Notes: generated by a model not told the origin, from the letters alone. A stretch of 64,000 bases of DNA from Kangiella aquimarina DSM 16071 (GCF_000374105.1 NZ_KB893650.1:1459145-1523144), one strand, 5' to 3'; positions 1-8,457 are shown, numbered from the stretch's first letter. Made by a program: numbers and translations.

Positions 1-296
1 TTTTTTATATCTGTGTATATTGTAGGGGAGCCCTTAAACACTTCGACGACCAACAAGGATGTTGGAAGTGCAAGAAATGCAGGAGCAATTTCTTGCCGAC
101 CGCCAGGGCAGGATTTGTTCCCGACAAATCTCTGCATTTCCCAAATCCCTGTGGGGCGGTGCCATGTAAAGAAAACCCAGCCCTTATGGCTAGTTTTTTA
201 TATCTGTATATTTTGTATTTTTCTTAACCTATCTGGTTGATAAATAGTCATTCTCAACGAAAAGGATAAAAAAACAAAAAAATCCTTATAATTTTT
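1..296. repeat. Gene-free tract with degenerate copies of the tRNA-Glu 3' flank
   Basis: I see no convincing gene in the first 296 bases. Bases 1-55 resemble bases 467-520, which is the stretch following the tRNA-Glu terminator. Bases 160-232 resemble bases 431-492: the GCCA end of the tRNA, a weakened copy of the terminator hairpin at 173-197, and the T-rich tail. Bases 96-150 also resemble 520-575 (shared CGCCAGG, CAGGA and TTGTT blocks). The simplest reading is repeated duplication and decay around a tRNA-Glu locus, perhaps with an intact tRNA-Glu just left of the window. That last point is inference. Confidence 0.55.
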
Positions 297-325
297 TTGA
301 CAAACGAGGGTAGGGGCATTATTAT
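297..325 (+). promoter_or_regulatory. Sigma-70 promoter of tRNA-Glu
   Basis: TTGACA at 297-302 and TATTAT at 320-325 are separated by exactly 17 bases. They are followed by a GC-rich discriminator (327-334), typical of stringently controlled stable-RNA promoters. The expected start is near 332, about 30 bases before the tRNA. Confidence 0.85.
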
Positions 326-361
326 TGCGCCCGCGTTTGAGAGAACAGTTTCAAACATTGT

Positions 362-437
362 GTCCCGTTCGTCTAGAGGCCTAGGACACCGCCCTTTCAC
401 GGCGGTAACAGGGGTTCGACTCCCCTACGGGATGCCA
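362..437 (+). tRNA. tRNA-Glu (anticodon TTC)
   Basis: A 76-base cloverleaf with encoded CCA. The acceptor stem GTCCCGT pairs with ACGGGAT, the anticodon stem CCGCC/GGCGG encloses a loop with TTC at 396-398, and the T arm carries GGTTCGACTCC. It reads GAA/GAG codons. A promoter precedes it and a terminator begins 8 bases after the CCA, so it is a single-gene unit. Confidence 0.97.
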
Positions 438-445
438 TATAAATA

Positions 446-474
446 AAACCCAGCCATTATGGCTGGGTTTTTTT
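446..474 (+). terminator. Intrinsic terminator of tRNA-Glu
   Basis: A 10-bp stem (AAACCCAGCC / GGCTGGGTTT) with an ATTAT loop, followed by a T run. A weaker look-alike lies at 173-197. Confidence 0.9.
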
Positions 475-628
475 ATATCTGTGTATTTTGTATTGGAGCC
501 CCTAAACACTTCGACGACCGCCAGGCCAGGACTTGTTTCCGAAAGATTTCTGAATTCTCTCCATCCATGGAGGTCAGATGTTGGAAGTGTCGAAAAAGCA
601 GGCTTACTGCTTCCATGACTCAAACAAA

Positions 629-656
629 AAAGCCCAGCAAATGGCTGGGCTTTTGG
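629..656. terminator. Intrinsic terminator facing the small membrane protein gene
   Basis: AAGCCCAGC ... GCTGGGCTT hairpin with an A run on its left and a T-rich right side. It can serve the minus-strand gene ending at 670 and any readthrough from the tRNA side. Confidence 0.75.
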
Positions 657-669
657 TTTGCTATTAGGT

Positions 670-873
670 CTAGGCAGTTTCTTCTGGTTCTTTATCAGAA
701 GGTGCCATGAAAAATAAAACTGCACCAATTACTACTAAGCCACCACGAATTGTCCAGGCAATATTCTCGCCCCAGTTATTGATCCAGCCGAGTATTTTTA
801 ACTCATAGTCAAAAAAGAATAGAGCGATTGATGCTAACCCCAATATTGCAATAAAAGAGCCTAAGTTTTTCAT
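670..873 (-). CDS. Small two-helix membrane protein, unknown function
   Basis: A 67-residue protein. The start at 873 was chosen over an upstream ATG at 912 because GGGGAAA lies just ahead of it and the N terminus then becomes MKNLGSFIAILGL, a membrane helix. Two hydrophobic segments are visible (about residues 4-20 and 42-56), separated by a polar loop with WINNWGEN. The tail is short and acidic (DKEPEET). I do not recognise a named family. It resembles the small inner-membrane proteins common in gammaproteobacteria. It has its own terminator at 629-656 and is probably transcribed alone. Confidence 0.6.
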   Translation of the reverse strand: MKNLGSFIAILGLASIALFFFDYELKILGWINNWGENIAWTIRGGLVVIGAVLFFMAPSDKEPEETA

Positions 874-1096
874 AATATTTCCCCATATATTGTGTTTTGT
901 TGTATTGTTCAAGAAACAACCTACTTAATAACTGCATAAAAATCAACCGGTTAATTCTTTGCAGAACAATTATGTTTCAGAGGCTTCTGTTTCAAAACTG
1001 TCGCAAAAATTGAGTAGTGTGCTTCTCTCTGACCCAAAAATGGCAACTATTTATTCATTTTAGGTTGTAACAAATATGCTATAGTCGCTAGCAATT

Positions 1097-1678
1097 ATGA
1101 CTATGAATTCTAAGAGTATTAGTGAGATGTTAGACACATTAATTAATCGAGTTTCCTGCGGTCGTCTTAAGTCCCCGGCACCTAATAAAGAAGAGATGAA
1201 CCAGGTGTTTATGGCTGCATTAAGGGCTCCTGACCACAAGCGGCTGATGCCTTGGCAATACATTGTTTTCGAGGGGGAGAAAGCACTTAATGAGTTAGGC
1301 GAAAAGTATCGACTGGCAAGCATTTCTGAAGACCCCAATATTCCTCTAGAAAAACAGGAGCGAGCATTGTCATTACCCCATCGCGCACCTATGGTTGTAG
1401 TGGCTGTTGCAAAGGCTCGGGGACATGAAAAAGTTCCTCATATAGAAGAAGTTCTTTCAACAGGAGCAGGCGTACAAAACCTTATTTTGGGATTAGATAG
1501 TTTAGGTTATGGGGCTTACTGGAGAACTGGCCCATTGGCGTTTAATGAGCATTTAAAGCCATTATTGGGATTGGAGCAAAATGATACTATTGTTGGCTTT
1601 ATCTATGTTGGAACGCCTGACATGGAGCTTAAATCAAAGCCTGTGCCAGAAGTTGATGACTTTGTGAACTGGGCTTAA
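1097..1678 (+). CDS. ydjA: Nitroreductase family protein, YdjA-like
   Basis: A 193-residue FMN-dependent nitroreductase of the short YdjA subfamily (E. coli YdjA is 183 residues). Family landmarks: INRVSCGRLKSPAP near residues 16-29, APDHKRLMPWQYIV at about 44-57 (FMN contact region), the SLPHRAPMVVVAVAK strand at about 92-106, and the C-terminal IVGFIYVGTP at about 165-174. These enzymes use NAD(P)H to reduce nitro compounds or quinones; the natural substrate of YdjA is unknown. No clear ribosome-binding site precedes the ATG at 1097, and the ATG at 1103 is an alternative. It appears monocistronic. Confidence 0.88.
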   Translation: MTMNSKSISEMLDTLINRVSCGRLKSPAPNKEEMNQVFMAALRAPDHKRLMPWQYIVFEGEKALNELGEKYRLASISEDPNIPLEKQERALSLPHRAPMVVVAVAKARGHEKVPHIEEVLSTGAGVQNLILGLDSLGYGAYWRTGPLAFNEHLKPLLGLEQNDTIVGFIYVGTPDMELKSKPVPEVDDFVNWA

Positions 1679-1720
1679 ATTTTTGGAAGAGTAAGCTTGA
1701 TAGAACTTTGCTGGGAAGGC

Positions 1721-1897
1721 TTAAAAGTCTTCCCATAATTTCGATTTCCTATCTTTATAATCTGGGTTGTCGCGCTTTTCGTTGATTTCATCATACTTTG
1801 CTTTTTCAGCTCGACGGGAAGGTGAGTCAGGTTTGATCTTTTCATCAAGCTCTTTAAGAAAGTCTGTGATTTCACTGGTGTAGTTGTTTTTTGACAT
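1721..1897 (-). CDS. CBU_0585-like small conserved protein
   Basis: A 58-residue frame, short enough to be missed by usual cutoffs. It begins MSKNNYTSEITDFLKELDEK and ends SKLWEDF. The layout (N-terminal SEI-DFL-ELD helix, charged middle with SPSRRAEKAKYDEI, terminal LWE-F) matches from memory the short gammaproteobacterial family annotated as CBU_0585 family, whose function is unknown. It is very hydrophilic with no signal or membrane segment, so likely cytoplasmic. It lies on the same strand as asnS but behind asnS's terminator. An overlapping 66-residue frame at 1675-1875 is an out-of-frame shadow. Confidence 0.7.
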   Translation of the reverse strand: MSKNNYTSEITDFLKELDEKIKPDSPSRRAEKAKYDEINEKRDNPDYKDRKSKLWEDF

Positions 1898-1957
1898 CAC
1901 TTCGCCTCAGATTGGGTAAGACATTTTCTCTGGATAATTTGATACTAGCGTAAAGAA

Positions 1958-1984
1958 TTAAAAAAGGCCACTGATGTGGCCTTT
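1958..1984 (-). terminator. Terminator of asnS
   Basis: AAAGGCCAC / GTGGCCTTT 9-bp stem with a TGAT loop. Read on the minus strand it is followed by a T run. It lies 19 bases past the asnS stop. Confidence 0.85.
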
Positions 1985-2002
1985 GTCATTTGTAATACGC
2001 GA

Positions 2003-3400
2003 TTAAAACTTAACGTTGTTCGGTACACGTGGGAAGGGGATAACGTCTCGAATGTTCTGGACGCCGGTAACGTAAGATACACAGCGATCAAAACCCAGAC
2101 CAAAACCCGCATGAGGTACGGTGCCGTAACGACGCAGGTCGCGATACCACCAGTAATCTTCAGCTGGTAAGCCCATTTCTTCAATACGCTTATCGAGCAC
2201 GTCCAGGCGTTCTTCACGTTGCGCACCACCGATGATCTCACCAATGCCTGGCGCTAAAACATCCATTGCGGCAACAGTTTTTCCATCGTCGTTCAAGCGC
2301 ATATAGAAGGCTTTAATGTCTTTTGGGTAGTTCATGACAACCGTTGGACGGCCAACATATTCTTCTGCAATGTAGCGCTCATGCTCTGATTGCAGGTCGA
2401 TGCCCCATTCCACAGGGTACTCAAACTTCTTGTCAGCTTTTTTTAGTACTTCGATCACATCAGTATAATCCATGCGCTCGAAGTTGTGATTGATGACATT
2501 TTCAAGGCGGTTTATGCAGTCCTTGTCGACGCGTTGCTGGAAGAAGGCCATGTCATCGGCACACTCATCGAGAACTGCCTTGAAGATGTACTTCATCATG
2601 GCTTCAGCCAAATCGGCGTTATCTGACAAATTAGCAAAGGCAATCTCAGGCTCAACCATCCAGAACTCAGCCAGATGACGACTGGTATTTGAGTTTTCCG
2701 CACGGAAAGTCGGTCCAAAAGTATAAACCTTGGACATTGCCATACAGTAAGTTTCAACGTTTAGCTGACCAGAAACGGTCAAGAATGATTCTTTACCGAA
2801 GAAATCTTCACTATAATCAATGTTGCCTTTGTCATCTTTCGGCAAGTTGGTCATATCCAACGTGCTAACACGGAACATTTCACCGGCGCCTTCTGCGTCA
2901 GATGCGGTAATGATTGGGGTATGAATCCAGAAAAAGCCTTGCTCGTGCATAAAACGGTGAATTGCTTGTGCCAAGCAGTTGCGCACACGTGTTACGGCAC
3001 CAATCAGGTTGGTGCGAGCACGTAGGTGAGCATTTTCACGTAAGAACTCAACGGAGTGTGGCTTAGGTTGGATAGGGTAGGTATCGGGATCATCAACCCA
3101 GCCAAGAACTTCAACCGCTGTTGCCTGAATTTCAAAAGACTGACCTTTACCCTGCGACTCAACCAGCTTGCCGGTTACCTTGACGGAACAGCCAGCGGTC
3201 AATTTAACCACTTCTGACTCATAATTAGCCACATTATTATCGACTACTGCCTGAATTGGATTAAAGCAGCTGCCATCGTGAATATTAACGAACGAAAGTC
3301 CAGCTTTCGAATCACGACGAGTACGTACCCAGCCTTGTACGGTGACTTGCTCACCGACGCCGGGTTTGCCCGCGAGGGCGTCGACAATAGATACTAACAT
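2003..3400 (-). CDS. asnS: Asparagine--tRNA ligase
   Basis: A 465-residue class IIb aminoacyl-tRNA synthetase, matching the usual bacterial AsnS length of about 466. An N-terminal OB-fold anticodon-binding domain (residues 1-100, [17 protein letters not shown]) precedes the catalytic core. Core landmarks are the motif 2 region [21 protein letters not shown] and the C-terminal motif 3 [15 protein letters not shown]. It charges tRNA-Asn directly, so asparaginylation need not go through the transamidation route. The start at 3400 has GGAG about 10 bases upstream. A DUF1289 gene lies 58 bases upstream on the same strand and may be cotranscribed. Confidence 0.97.
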   Translation of the reverse strand: MLVSIVDALAGKPGVGEQVTVQGWVRTRRDSKAGLSFVNIHDGSCFNPIQAVVDNNVANYESEVVKLTAGCSVKVTGKLVESQGKGQSFEIQATAVEVLGWVDDPDTYPIQPKPHSVEFLRENAHLRARTNLIGAVTRVRNCLAQAIHRFMHEQGFFWIHTPIITASDAEGAGEMFRVSTLDMTNLPKDDKGNIDYSEDFFGKESFLTVSGQLNVETYCMAMSKVYTFGPTFRAENSNTSRHLAEFWMVEPEIAFANLSDNADLAEAMMKYIFKAVLDECADDMAFFQQRVDKDCINRLENVINHNFERMDYTDVIEVLKKADKKFEYPVEWGIDLQSEHERYIAEEYVGRPTVVMNYPKDIKAFYMRLNDDGKTVAAMDVLAPGIGEIIGGAQREERLDVLDKRIEEMGLPAEDYWWYRDLRRYGTVPHAGFGLGFDRCVSYVTGVQNIRDVIPFPRVPNNVKF

Positions 3401-3458
3401 GATAATAAGGCTCCGATTTACCTTCTATTTGAAATGAGAATGTTTATTAATATTGGTG

Positions 3459-3656
3459 TTAAAACTTTTGTTTTCCTTCGAGTTTCAGGCGAAGGTTGAC
3501 TGCTTTTTTCTGGTCATCTGTAAAAGTATGCCAATTAAGCACTTCGTCGAATGTTCGACCGCAACCACGACACACTTCATCACCCAAAACGGTACTACAG
3601 ACGCCAATGCAGGGCGAGGCAGTAGGACTTCTTTGGCCTTTGCTTGAAATGGACAC
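3459..3656 (-). CDS. DUF1289 domain protein
   Basis: A 65-residue protein with the DUF1289 cysteine pattern: SPCIGVCSTVLGDEVCRGCGRT (C16, C20, C29 and C32 by count), followed by the conserved E-x3-W segment (DEVLNWHTFTDDQKKA). The four cysteines suggest a small metal or Fe-S site, but the family is uncharacterised. The start is taken as GTG at 3656 because AGGAGA sits six bases ahead of it; longer frames starting further upstream lack a ribosome-binding site. It sits just upstream of asnS. Confidence 0.85.
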   Translation of the reverse strand: MSISSKGQRSPTASPCIGVCSTVLGDEVCRGCGRTFDEVLNWHTFTDDQKKAVNLRLKLEGKQKF

Positions 3657-3838
3657 GATTTCTCCTGCAAAACTCACGAAAAAACAAACGCCGTATGTTA
3701 CCGTGACACGCGGCAGATGGCTAGTGATAATCATAATACATGAGCACAAGATGTGGTAATACACAGTTACGATTCAATGCTTGTAATTATTGACCTCGTC
3801 GGCTATCTTGCCGCTATTCTCAACTTGATGTGCATACC

Positions 3839-4354
3839 ATGTTTCAACTAGACGAGTCACAAATTCAAGAGTACCGAAACGACAAACCTGAATACTATCG
3901 CCAGCTGGCGCTTCAACTGGATGCCTTATTAGCTGAAGATAGCAACTGGATTACCAATATGTCGCAAATGTCGGCCTTTATTTTCCAGATGCTTCCGGAA
4001 CTCAACTGGTCAGGGTTTTATCTGGTTAACCCTGACAAAGCTGACAGTCTGATTCTTGGGCCATATCAGGGCAAGGTGGCTTGTGTCCATATTCCTTTTG
4101 GCCGTGGTGTCTGCGGAACCGCTGCTGCTACGCTTGAAACTCAATTAGTTGAAGACGTACATCAGTTTGATGGCCATATCGCCTGTGATGCTGCCTCTCA
4201 GAGTGAAGTAGTCATTCCTGTAGTGGTGGATGGGCAATTGAAGGGTGTATTGGATATCGATAGCCCGATTACCAACCGATTCGATCAGGATGATGCAGAT
4301 GGCCTGACAGATTTGTTAAAAACCTTTATCAAACGTACACAATTTCCTAAATAG
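3839..4354 (+). CDS. msrC: Free methionine-(R)-sulfoxide reductase, GAF domain
   Basis: A 171-residue single GAF-domain protein of the fRMsr (YebR/MsrC) family, which reduces free methionine-R-sulfoxide using thioredoxin. The three conserved cysteines are visible at about residues 82 (VACVHIPFGRG), 92 (GVCGTAAAT) and 116 (HIACDAAS), spaced as in E. coli. LNWSGFYLV and VVDGQLKGVLDIDSP are the other family landmarks. The start is uncertain: GTG at 3830 or ATG at 3839, with no strong ribosome-binding site at either. The VOC gene begins 7 bases after its stop, so the two are likely cotranscribed. Confidence 0.93.
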   Translation: MFQLDESQIQEYRNDKPEYYRQLALQLDALLAEDSNWITNMSQMSAFIFQMLPELNWSGFYLVNPDKADSLILGPYQGKVACVHIPFGRGVCGTAAATLETQLVEDVHQFDGHIACDAASQSEVVIPVVVDGQLKGVLDIDSPITNRFDQDDADGLTDLLKTFIKRTQFPK

Positions 4355-4361
4355 GTGTGCA

Positions 4362-4787
4362 ATGAGTATTCGTCCGTTTCATTTAGCCATTCCGGTACAT
4401 AATTTAGAACAGGCCAGAGCGTTTTATGGTCAGGTATTAGGATTTAGCGAAGGTCGTTCCAGTGACCATTGGATTGATTATGACTGTTATGGCCATCAGT
4501 TGGTGGTGCATCTTGATGAAGCTATGCCTGTTAATCAGGATAAAGCCAATAATCAGGTAGATGGACATGCCGTTCCAGTGCCGCATTTTGGAGTAGTGCT
4601 GGATATGCCTACCTGGCAGGACTTAGCAGACCGGTTAACGGAGCAGGGCATTCAATTTGCCATCGAGCCTTATATTCGCTTCAAAGGTCAGCCCGGTGAA
4701 CAGGCCACTATGTTCTTTTATGACCCATCTGGAAATGCGTTGGAATTTAAGGCTTTTAACGACCTAAGTCAGCTGTTCGCCAAGTAA
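4362..4787 (+). CDS. VOC (glyoxalase/dioxygenase) superfamily protein
   Basis: A 141-residue protein with two beta-alpha-beta-beta-beta modules typical of the vicinal oxygen chelate superfamily. FHLAIPVHNLEQARAFYGQVLGF opens module 1, VPHFGVVLDMPTWQDLADRL opens module 2, and FFYDPSGNALEFKAF closes the fold. Possible metal ligands are the histidine of FHLAIPV, the histidine of PHFGVV and the glutamate of ALEFKAF. The substrate cannot be read from sequence. It follows msrC closely and ends before a shared terminator. Confidence 0.85.
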   Translation: MSIRPFHLAIPVHNLEQARAFYGQVLGFSEGRSSDHWIDYDCYGHQLVVHLDEAMPVNQDKANNQVDGHAVPVPHFGVVLDMPTWQDLADRLTEQGIQFAIEPYIRFKGQPGEQATMFFYDPSGNALEFKAFNDLSQLFAK

Positions 4788-4800
4788 AGTGAACAGCAAA

Positions 4801-4829
4801 AAAAAGCAAAGCCTAGGCTTTGCTTTTTT
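4801..4829. terminator. Bidirectional terminator between VOC gene and kynA
   Basis: AAGCAAAGCC / GGCTTTGCTT hairpin flanked by A and T runs, between convergent genes. Confidence 0.88.
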
Positions 4830-4853
4830 CAATATCTATACAATATTCAATGG

Positions 4854-5933
4854 CTAGAAGTTCATTGCCTTAATAACTTCATCCGGCAATTCAGGAAGTG
4901 CCGAGCGCGGAATCAGGAAGGTAGTCAAATTGAATAAATCGCGGAAGAAGCGGTTGTTCTGAGTCGTTTGACGAAGATAGTCGTGCCCTGCAGAACCACC
5001 AGTACCAATCTTGGAGCCAATCATACGCAACACCATAGTGGTGTGACGATAACGCCAGGTGGTGAACTTCTCATCAATTTCAACCAGTCCCTGTAATAAT
5101 CTAAACGGACCATTGAGCATAGGCTGTTCACGGTAAAGGTTAATGAACAGGGCGCTGAGTGTTGCTTCCTGGCTCATGCGGAATCGCCCCTGAGTTTTGA
5201 GCTTGTCATACTTGTCTTTGTCAAACAGTGCATCAAAAGTGGCGCGGGTATTCTCCAGGTCATTCAACTGGAAGGTTTTTTCAGCATCACTGAGGTAATC
5301 CGCTTCTTTAAGTACCTTCTCATCATGATTGAGCATGGTTTCAACGGCTTCTTTAAATATGTTCCAGAATTTAAAATCACCAAACTCAAGGAAAGGCATA
5401 CGCTCCAACCATTTTTCAACCGCATCAAATAATGAGGGTTTCTCTTCAAGATCCATTAAGTAATTGCGGTCCTGTTCATTCAAGCGACTGTAGAAGGACT
5501 TTTTGTCGAAGTTAATGCGGTATTCGGACTTAAGTCCAAGCAGAATTTCAATCTCTTTGAACTGAATACTTTGAAAGCCTGAAGCTGGAATCAGGTAGTC
5601 ACGGAAGTCGAGAAAATCCAGCGGAGTCATGGTTTCCAGAATATCAATTTGATCAACCAGAACATCTTGTATGCGATGAACGCGTTCAAGTCTCAGATTA
5701 ACGGTACTGATTTTACTTTCATCAACATGGCTTTGGGAGAGAACCGGTAGGATTGAGTGAATCTCATGCAGTATTTGCTTAAACCATAACTCATAAGCTT
5801 GATGCACGATGATGAAAAGGGTTTCATCATGGGCTTCAGCACCGTATTTCTGGCTTTCCGGATGCTGTGCGTCTAGTAATTTATCCAGTTGTAAATAGTC
5901 TGGGTAATAACAGGGTTTGGTATTTTTTTGCAT
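4854..5933 (-). CDS. kynA: Tryptophan 2,3-dioxygenase
   Basis: A 359-residue heme dioxygenase that opens the indole ring of tryptophan to N-formylkynurenine. The substrate-binding helix with its conserved histidine is seen at VHQAYELWFKQILHEI (H44), and the heme-ligand region at WRYRHTTMVLRMIGSKIG followed by TGGSAGHDYLRQT. It is longer than the roughly 280-300-residue bacterial forms and closer in size to the animal enzyme. No formamidase or kynureninase gene lies nearby, so the rest of the route must be elsewhere or absent. GGTGG precedes the ATG at 5933. Confidence 0.92.
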   Translation of the reverse strand: MQKNTKPCYYPDYLQLDKLLDAQHPESQKYGAEAHDETLFIIVHQAYELWFKQILHEIHSILPVLSQSHVDESKISTVNLRLERVHRIQDVLVDQIDILETMTPLDFLDFRDYLIPASGFQSIQFKEIEILLGLKSEYRINFDKKSFYSRLNEQDRNYLMDLEEKPSLFDAVEKWLERMPFLEFGDFKFWNIFKEAVETMLNHDEKVLKEADYLSDAEKTFQLNDLENTRATFDALFDKDKYDKLKTQGRFRMSQEATLSALFINLYREQPMLNGPFRLLQGLVEIDEKFTTWRYRHTTMVLRMIGSKIGTGGSAGHDYLRQTTQNNRFFRDLFNLTTFLIPRSALPELPDEVIKAMNF

Positions 5934-6013
5934 GGTCCACCGCTTATATTAAGAATGACAGGCTGTTTTGCCTTGCTCTTTTTTTAACTGTTAAACACTT
6001 TTGTTTGGCAAAT

Positions 6014-6040
6014 AAAAAGGAGCACTCGAAGTGCTCCTTT
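6014..6040 (-). terminator. Terminator downstream of gltA
   Basis: AAAGGAGCAC / GTGCTCCTTT stem with a short TCGAA loop. T-rich sequence follows on the minus strand. It lies 68 bases beyond the gltA stop. Confidence 0.8.
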
Positions 6041-6107
6041 AAATTATAGACCTTTGAAAAAAATATTGTCAGCAATAATTTTTCAAAGTTAGGTGTTTGT
6101 TACTCGA

Positions 6108-7397
6108 TTAACGCTTATTAATATCTACGTAATCGCGCTCTGTAGCACCTGTATATAACTGACGAGGACGTCCGATGCGACGGTCATCTTCACCAATCAT
6201 TTCGTGCCACTGAGAAACCCAGCCGACAGTACGCGCTAAGGCGAAAATTACTGTAAACATATTGGTTGGGATACCCATGGCATCGAGGATAACACCAGAG
6301 TAGAAGTCTACATTCGGGTAAAGCTTCTTCTCGATGAAGTATTCGTCTTCAAGGGCAATTTTTTCTAGTTCAAGAGCTACCTTGAAGATTGGGTCATCAT
6401 GCTTGCCCAGTAGATCCAATACTTCGTGAGCACTTTCACGCATCACTTTAGCGCGTGGGTCAAAGTTTTTATAGACGCGGTGACCAAAGCCCATCAAGCG
6501 GAACGGATCATTCTTGTCTTTGGCACGCTCAATAAACTCAGGGATACGGCTTACATCGCCGATTTCGCGCAACATGTTCAAGCAGGCTTCGTTAGCACCA
6601 CCGTGCGCAGGACCCCATAAGCAGGCAATACCTGATGCAATAGCAGCAAACGGGTTAGCGCCTGAAGAGCCGGCTAGACGAACCGTGGAGGTAGAAGCAT
6701 TTTGCTCGTGGTCTGCGTGAAGAATAAAGATGCGGTCCATGGCTTTCACCAATACTGGATCAGGTTTCCAGTCATTGGTAGGCATGCTGAACATCATATT
6801 CAGGAAGTTCTCAGCAAGGCTCATGTCGTTATCAGGGTAAACGAATGGATGACCAACGCTGTAGCGGTAACACATTGCAGCAATCGTAGGTACTTTGGCA
6901 ATCAGGCGCAGAGCACTGATGTCGCGGTGCTGAGGGTTATTGATATCCAATGAATCGTGGTAGAAGGCAGAAAGTGCACCAACTACAGAAACCATAATGG
7001 CCATCGGGTGGGCATCACGGCGGAAGCCATTGAAGAAGTTCATCATTTGTTGATGAACCATGGTGTGATTGTTTATTTTGGCAACGAAGTTTTCATATTC
7101 TTCTTTGCTTGGTAATTCGCCATTTAACAGAAGGTAAGCAACCTCTTCAAAATTTGACTGCTCTGCAAGCTGTTCAATAGGGTAGCCACGATATAGTAAC
7201 TGTCCTTTTTCACCGTCAATGTAGGTGATTTTTGATTCACAGGCGCCAGTTGATACATAACCAGGGTCATAAGTGAAGTAGCCAGCTTTGCCTAACGCTC
7301 GTACGTCGATAACGTCTTTGCCCAAAGTAGGGGAAAGTACGGTCAAATCCAATTCTTCGCCATTGGGTAAGCTAAGTTTAGCTGTTTGTTGCGACAT
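6108..7397 (-). CDS. gltA: Citrate synthase
   Basis: A 429-residue type II (hexameric, NADH-sensitive type) citrate synthase, the usual gammaproteobacterial length. It condenses acetyl-CoA and oxaloacetate to citrate. Active-site landmarks are [34 protein letters not shown] and the C-terminal RPRQLYTG. The ATG at 7397 has AAAGGAGA a few bases ahead. It is transcribed away from sdhCDAB, and the 338-base gap holds the control signals for both, as in E. coli. Confidence 0.97.
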   Translation of the reverse strand: MSQQTAKLSLPNGEELDLTVLSPTLGKDVIDVRALGKAGYFTYDPGYVSTGACESKITYIDGEKGQLLYRGYPIEQLAEQSNFEEVAYLLLNGELPSKEEYENFVAKINNHTMVHQQMMNFFNGFRRDAHPMAIMVSVVGALSAFYHDSLDINNPQHRDISALRLIAKVPTIAAMCYRYSVGHPFVYPDNDMSLAENFLNMMFSMPTNDWKPDPVLVKAMDRIFILHADHEQNASTSTVRLAGSSGANPFAAIASGIACLWGPAHGGANEACLNMLREIGDVSRIPEFIERAKDKNDPFRLMGFGHRVYKNFDPRAKVMRESAHEVLDLLGKHDDPIFKVALELEKIALEDEYFIEKKLYPNVDFYSGVILDAMGIPTNMFTVIFALARTVGWVSQWHEMIGEDDRRIGRPRQLYTGATERDYVDINKR

Positions 7398-7562
7398 AAA
7401 GTCTCCTTTGGACTATAAATTGCTTACTTTTTACTCAATAAATCGAGTCTAATCTCAATCAGGTGGTGCATTCTACAAAATTTTGTCACATTTTACATGA
7501 GATATTTTTGTGACAGTTGATGATGATCAATAAGATTTTGGCATATATAGGAAATCTATCGG
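7398..7562. promoter_or_regulatory. gltA-side half of the gltA/sdhC intergenic region
   Basis: No gene. It contains a perfect inverted repeat TGTCACA (7484-7490) / TGTGACA (7509-7515) with an 18-base spacer. This lies 87-118 bases upstream of the gltA ATG, where a regulator of gltA would be expected. TAGAAT on the minus strand near 7470-7475 is a possible -10, but I see no good -35 for it. Confidence 0.4.
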
Positions 7563-7600
7563 GTTAATTAATTGTAATCACCGACAAGCACTTATATAAT
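7563..7600 (+). promoter_or_regulatory. sdhC promoter with overlapping ArcA-like box
   Basis: TTGTAA (7572-7577) and TATAAT (7595-7600) are spaced by 17 bases. Bases 7563-7577, GTTAATTAATTGTAA, match the ArcA consensus GTTAATTAAATGTTA at 13 of 15 positions and cover the -35. In E. coli, ArcA represses sdh when oxygen is low; the same control is an inference here. Confidence 0.65.
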
Positions 7601-7606
7601 TTGCGT

Positions 7607-7735
7607 CCGAAACTTTGTATCACTACGGGGTTCCTGTCTGCAGCGTATTTCGGTCGCATTTCACGCACTCATGCAAGGCAGGACACAGAGACTCTCACGC
7701 CCTGGCGACCTGGGCAAAAATAGATAAGATACGTC
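7607..7735 (+). other. Long structured 5' leader of the sdh operon
   Basis: From the predicted start near 7607 to the sdhC GTG at 7736 there are about 130 untranslated bases. A hairpin GCCC-T-GG / CC-T-GGGC with a CGA loop lies at 7699-7715. CCTGTCTGC at 7633-7641 can pair imperfectly with the GCAGGACACAG region ending near 7687. I do not recognise a catalogued riboswitch. Confidence 0.4.
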
Positions 7736-8113
7736 GTGAATCAAAAGAGACCAACAAACCTGAATCTTGCAACGATAAGATTCCCTGTACCTGCAATTTC
7801 TTCTATCTTGCACCGTATTACAGGCGTCATATTATTCTTCGCTGTACCTATCCTATTGTGGATGCTACAAAAATCCTTTACTCCAGCTGGCTTTAATGAA
7901 CTGAAAACCATGTTTGCCGAGTCATTCTTATGGCAGTTCGTTTTATGGGCTATCACCACTGCTGTTGCATATCACGTTATTGCAGGTGTTCGTCATCTGT
8001 TGATGGATATGGGCATTGGTGAGACGCTAGAAGGCGGCCGTCGTGGTGCCTGGCTGGTAATAATTCTATCTGCGATTGCTGCAGTCGTATTAGGAGTATG
8101 GGTATGGGCGTAG
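7736..8113 (+). CDS. sdhC: Succinate dehydrogenase cytochrome b556 subunit
   Basis: A 125-residue membrane anchor of complex II that holds heme b and part of the quinone site together with SdhD. The conserved N-terminal signature RPTNLNLATIRFPVPAISSI followed by LHRITGV is present. Three transmembrane helices follow, the second carrying YHVIAGVRHL with the candidate heme-ligand histidine. The start is GTG; an in-frame stop at 7721 leaves no better choice and the ribosome-binding site is weak. It overlaps sdhD by 16 bases, so translation is probably coupled. Confidence 0.94.
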   Translation: MNQKRPTNLNLATIRFPVPAISSILHRITGVILFFAVPILLWMLQKSFTPAGFNELKTMFAESFLWQFVLWAITTAVAYHVIAGVRHLLMDMGIGETLEGGRRGAWLVIILSAIAAVVLGVWVWA

Positions 8114-8457
8114 TAACAGCATCAACAAGCCTTGGTCGTTCGGGCCTGCATGACTGGATCATCCAGCGTGTGTCAGCAATTGTAATGTTGGCCTATGTAA
8201 TTTTCCTTGGCTACTTTATCTGCACAACTCCTGAGTTGTCATTCCCAGTATGGCAAGAGTTGTTTGCATCGACCTTTATGAAAGTTTTCTCGTTATTGGC
8301 ATTATTGTCAGTAATAGGACATGCTTGGATCGGTCTGTGGATTGTGTCCACTGACTATATGCCAAAACTGGCAATTCGTTTTGTCTTCCAAGTACTTATT
8401 ATTCTCATCTGCCTGGCACTATTAGTGTGGGGCATTCAGATTTTGTGGAGCCTATAA
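8098..8457 (+). CDS. sdhD: Succinate dehydrogenase membrane anchor subunit
   Basis: A 119-residue three-helix anchor subunit. The early LGRSGLHDWIIQRVSAIVML motif is the SdhD signature, in which conserved arginine and serine contact the quinone site. IGHAWIGLWIVSTDYM in the middle holds the region expected to provide the second heme ligand and the quinone tyrosine. It starts inside the sdhC 3' end and stops 3 bases before sdhA. Confidence 0.94.
   Translation: MGMGVVTASTSLGRSGLHDWIIQRVSAIVMLAYVIFLGYFICTTPELSFPVWQELFASTFMKVFSLLALLSVIGHAWIGLWIVSTDYMPKLAIRFVFQVLIILICLALLVWGIQILWSL

Noticed and set aside
13-240. 75-residue open frame at the left edge
   Set aside because: It runs through repeated tRNA-flank sequence and a terminator remnant and has no ribosome-binding site.
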